Positions 62,573 to 64,000 of a DNA stretch of 64,000 nucleotides are shown in pieces. The stretch comes from Brachybacterium sp. FME24 (GTDB lineage: Bacteria > Actinomycetota > Actinomycetes > Actinomycetales > Dermabacteraceae). The position numbers and the translations under genes are program-made. The notes beneath the pieces are model-generated. The model was given only the letters and a program-made list of their open reading frames with translations, ran no database searches and was not told where the DNA came from. The stretch spans positions 186,001-250,000 of the forward strand of contig NZ_JABUXV010000007.1 in the NCBI RefSeq assembly GCF_014897705.1. Reading direction: 5' to 3'. How positions within the stretch are numbered: the stretch's first letter is position 1; each line of letters starts with the position of its first letter.

Positions 62573-64000
62573 TCAGCGGCCGGTGGGCGCGGCGGCCTCG
62601 GAAGCCGGCGGCCGGCCGTCGGTCGTCTCGATCGGGTCGGCGACGCCCGCCTCCTCGTCGAAGTCACCGGTGATCTTATTGATCACCGAGAAGTCGAACT
62701 CCTGCGTCGAGCGGAAGCTCATCAGGTAGCAGACCAGGAAGGAGACGGAGTACGCGACCAGCGAGCCGGACAGCGTCTCGAAGTCGCGCAGGTAGCCGAA
62801 GCCGAACGGCAGCACGGCCACCGTGGCGATGGCGCCGACGACCAGTGCGGGGCGCAGCCCGAAGAAGCCGAAGGCCATGATGCCCAGAACCACGCCGACG
62901 CCGAGGATCGCGAGCGCCTCGACGAGGAGGGCCCAGGGCCCGGTGAGCGGGATCAGCGTGAAACGCACCGGCAGGAACACGATGAGCGCGGCCAGCACCG
63001 AGACGGTGAAGGCCTTGTTGGTGATCTTCTTCCAGTAGAAGGAGGCGATCACCGGGAACACCAGGCAGCCCCACAGGGCGCCGACGAACACCAGCAGGTC
63101 CAGGATGTTGAACCTCGCGGTGGCGAAGAACAGCGCCGCGGCGGTGGCCACGATCATGGTGATCCGGCCGATCAGGATCATCAGCTTCGGGTTCGCATTC
63201 TTGCGCCCGACGGACTGGCCGTAGATGTCGGTCATCACGATCGAGCTGAGGGCCGACAGGTCGGAGTCGGCGGTCGAGGACAGCGAACCGATGATCATGA
63301 TGAAGGCGAGGGCCACCAGGACCACCGGCAGGTAGGTGCCGACCATCTGCGGCAGCAGGTTGTTGACGTCGCCGCCCGCGGGCTCGATGCCCAGGTAGAG
63401 CGCCATCACGCCGATCATGCCGATACCGATCACGGTCGCGCCGTACCCGATGGTGGCGGTGATGAAGGTGGGCTTGATGAGGTCCTCGCGCACGGCGAAC
63501 AAGCGCTGCGCGATGGTCTGGTTGCCGATCGCATAGGCGAGTACGGCCGCGATGTACGGGGCGCCCTGGTTCATGAAGGCGTCCGAGGAGAAGAAGCTCT
63601 CCTGCTGCGGGGTGACGTGGCCGGCGGCGACACCGTCGGCGAACATCGACGGCCCGCCGACGACGAAGAACACGGCCGGGATGATGATGACCGCTGCACC
63701 GAGCATGGCGAGGACCTGCGCGAAGTCGGTCAGGACCGAGGCTCGGAACCCTGACCACAAGGTGTAGAGGAGCACGCCGGCGGCGATGATCAGGATCCCG
63801 GCACCGAAGTTGAGCGGGGAGAGCATCGCGATGATCGCGCCGCCCGCGATGAAGTTCGACGTCAGGGAGATGACCGAACCCAGCACGTTGGACCCGGCGA
63901 GCATCAGCTGCGAGGAACGACCGTGCCGGGCGTACATGACCTCGGCGAGCGTGTGCGCCTTGGGCGCGACCTGCCGGATCCGCTTGCCGAAGGGGTAGAT
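62573..64000 (-). CDS. Sodium:solute symporter (SSS family), N-terminus outside window
   Basis: 475 residues visible, the frame being open through the window edge; residues before the internal Met at 63937 (FGKRIRQVAPKAHTLAEV) belong to the family, so that Met is not the start. About 11 membrane helices are visible, with AGSNVLGSVISLTSNFIAGG, GNQTIAQRLFAVREDLIK, and SSTADSDLSALSSIVMTDIY, whose Ser residues correspond to the sodium site of the SSS fold. The tail is acidic and then Pro/Ala-rich. Cargo is unknown. A 42-residue membrane peptide gene follows. Confidence 0.93.
   Translation of the reverse strand: MYPFGKRIRQVAPKAHTLAEVMYARHGRSSQLMLAGSNVLGSVISLTSNFIAGGAIIAMLSPLNFGAGILIIAAGVLLYTLWSGFRASVLTDFAQVLAMLGAAVIIIPAVFFVVGGPSMFADGVAAGHVTPQQESFFSSDAFMNQGAPYIAAVLAYAIGNQTIAQRLFAVREDLIKPTFITATIGYGATVIGIGMIGVMALYLGIEPAGGDVNNLLPQMVGTYLPVVLVALAFIMIIGSLSSTADSDLSALSSIVMTDIYGQSVGRKNANPKLMILIGRITMIVATAAALFFATARFNILDLLVFVGALWGCLVFPVIASFYWKKITNKAFTVSVLAALIVFLPVRFTLIPLTGPWALLVEALAILGVGVVLGIMAFGFFGLRPALVVGAIATVAVLPFGFGYLRDFETLSGSLVAYSVSFLVCYLMSFRSTQEFDFSVINKITGDFDEEAGVADPIETTDGRPPASEAAAPTGR

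Overview
The window is a stretch of very high G+C, gene-dense chromosome from an actinobacterium. Evidence includes class II fructose-1,6-bisphosphatase, many starts lacking a Shine-Dalgarno but with a TANNNT hexamer 6-8 nt upstream (leaderless genes), a YhgE/Pip protein, and a rhomboid / cyclophilin / DUF5324-like neighbourhood of the kind found near the origin in Actinobacteria. A Micrococcales member such as Brachybacterium is my best guess, by inference only. I found no rRNA, tRNA, CRISPR array, insertion sequence or prophage. The two edge genes (ABC ATPase on the left, sodium:solute symporter on the right) are cut by the window.

Layout. 0-4 kb: end of an operon with amino-acid ABC transporter parts and two flavin-dependent monooxygenases, resembling the Bacillus ytmI-type S-alkylcysteine/sulfur salvage operon. 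4-6.9 kb: HxlR regulator divergent from a Rid-family protein, a LysR regulator, a membrane-anchored thioredoxin-fold protein whose two active-site cysteines are serines, and a YciI protein. 7-9.3 kb: a three-gene cassette of winged-helix regulator, exported serine hydrolase and membrane protein. 9.3-15.8 kb: esterase, GH13 enzyme, small P-loop kinase, MBL-fold protein behind a SoxR/MerR-type operator, YdcF protein, GNAT and small membrane proteins. 16-19.9 kb: heterodimeric multidrug-type ABC exporter. 20-21.4 kb: GNAT and pyroglutamyl peptidase.

21.4-24.4 kb is unusual. A 690 bp gene-free stretch carries four close DnaA-box matches, followed by a DesK/DesR-like two-component system, a small membrane protein and the 5' stump of an ABC ATPase gene: the remains of a regulated ABC transporter locus. 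24.5-31 kb holds rhomboid protease, AlkZ-like glycosylase, MMPL exporter, cyclophilin and a DUF5324-like protein; two long hairpins lie in the convergent MMPL/cyclophilin gap. 31-38.7 kb: GNAT, GluQ-RS, a Tat-type cell-wall hydrolase, a 1052-residue YhgE/Pip protein behind a TetR-like operator, and a BCCT transporter. 38.8-45.2 kb: UDP-glucose dehydrogenase, a 1161-residue ABC exporter homologue in which every catalytic NBD motif is degenerate and which has a 20-residue tandem repeat in a long disordered N-terminus, and a FrnE-type DsbA protein whose cysteine tail seems to be encoded by a separate overlapping 56-codon ORF.

45.4-55.7 kb: VOC dioxygenase, then a carbohydrate locus (binding protein, two permeases, RpiR regulator, FAD oxidoreductase, divergent acetyl-xylan-type esterase) without its own ATPase, then an M20 amidohydrolase. 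55.8-64 kb: NrtR-like NUDIX regulator, glpX, DUF2871 membrane protein, MFS drug exporter, aldo/keto reductase, Gfo/Idh/MocA oxidoreductase, and a sodium:solute symporter with a 42-residue small-subunit-like peptide.

The most noteworthy items are the catalytically dead ABC exporter, the split FrnE tail, the DnaA-box cluster, and the Ser-for-Cys thioredoxin fold.
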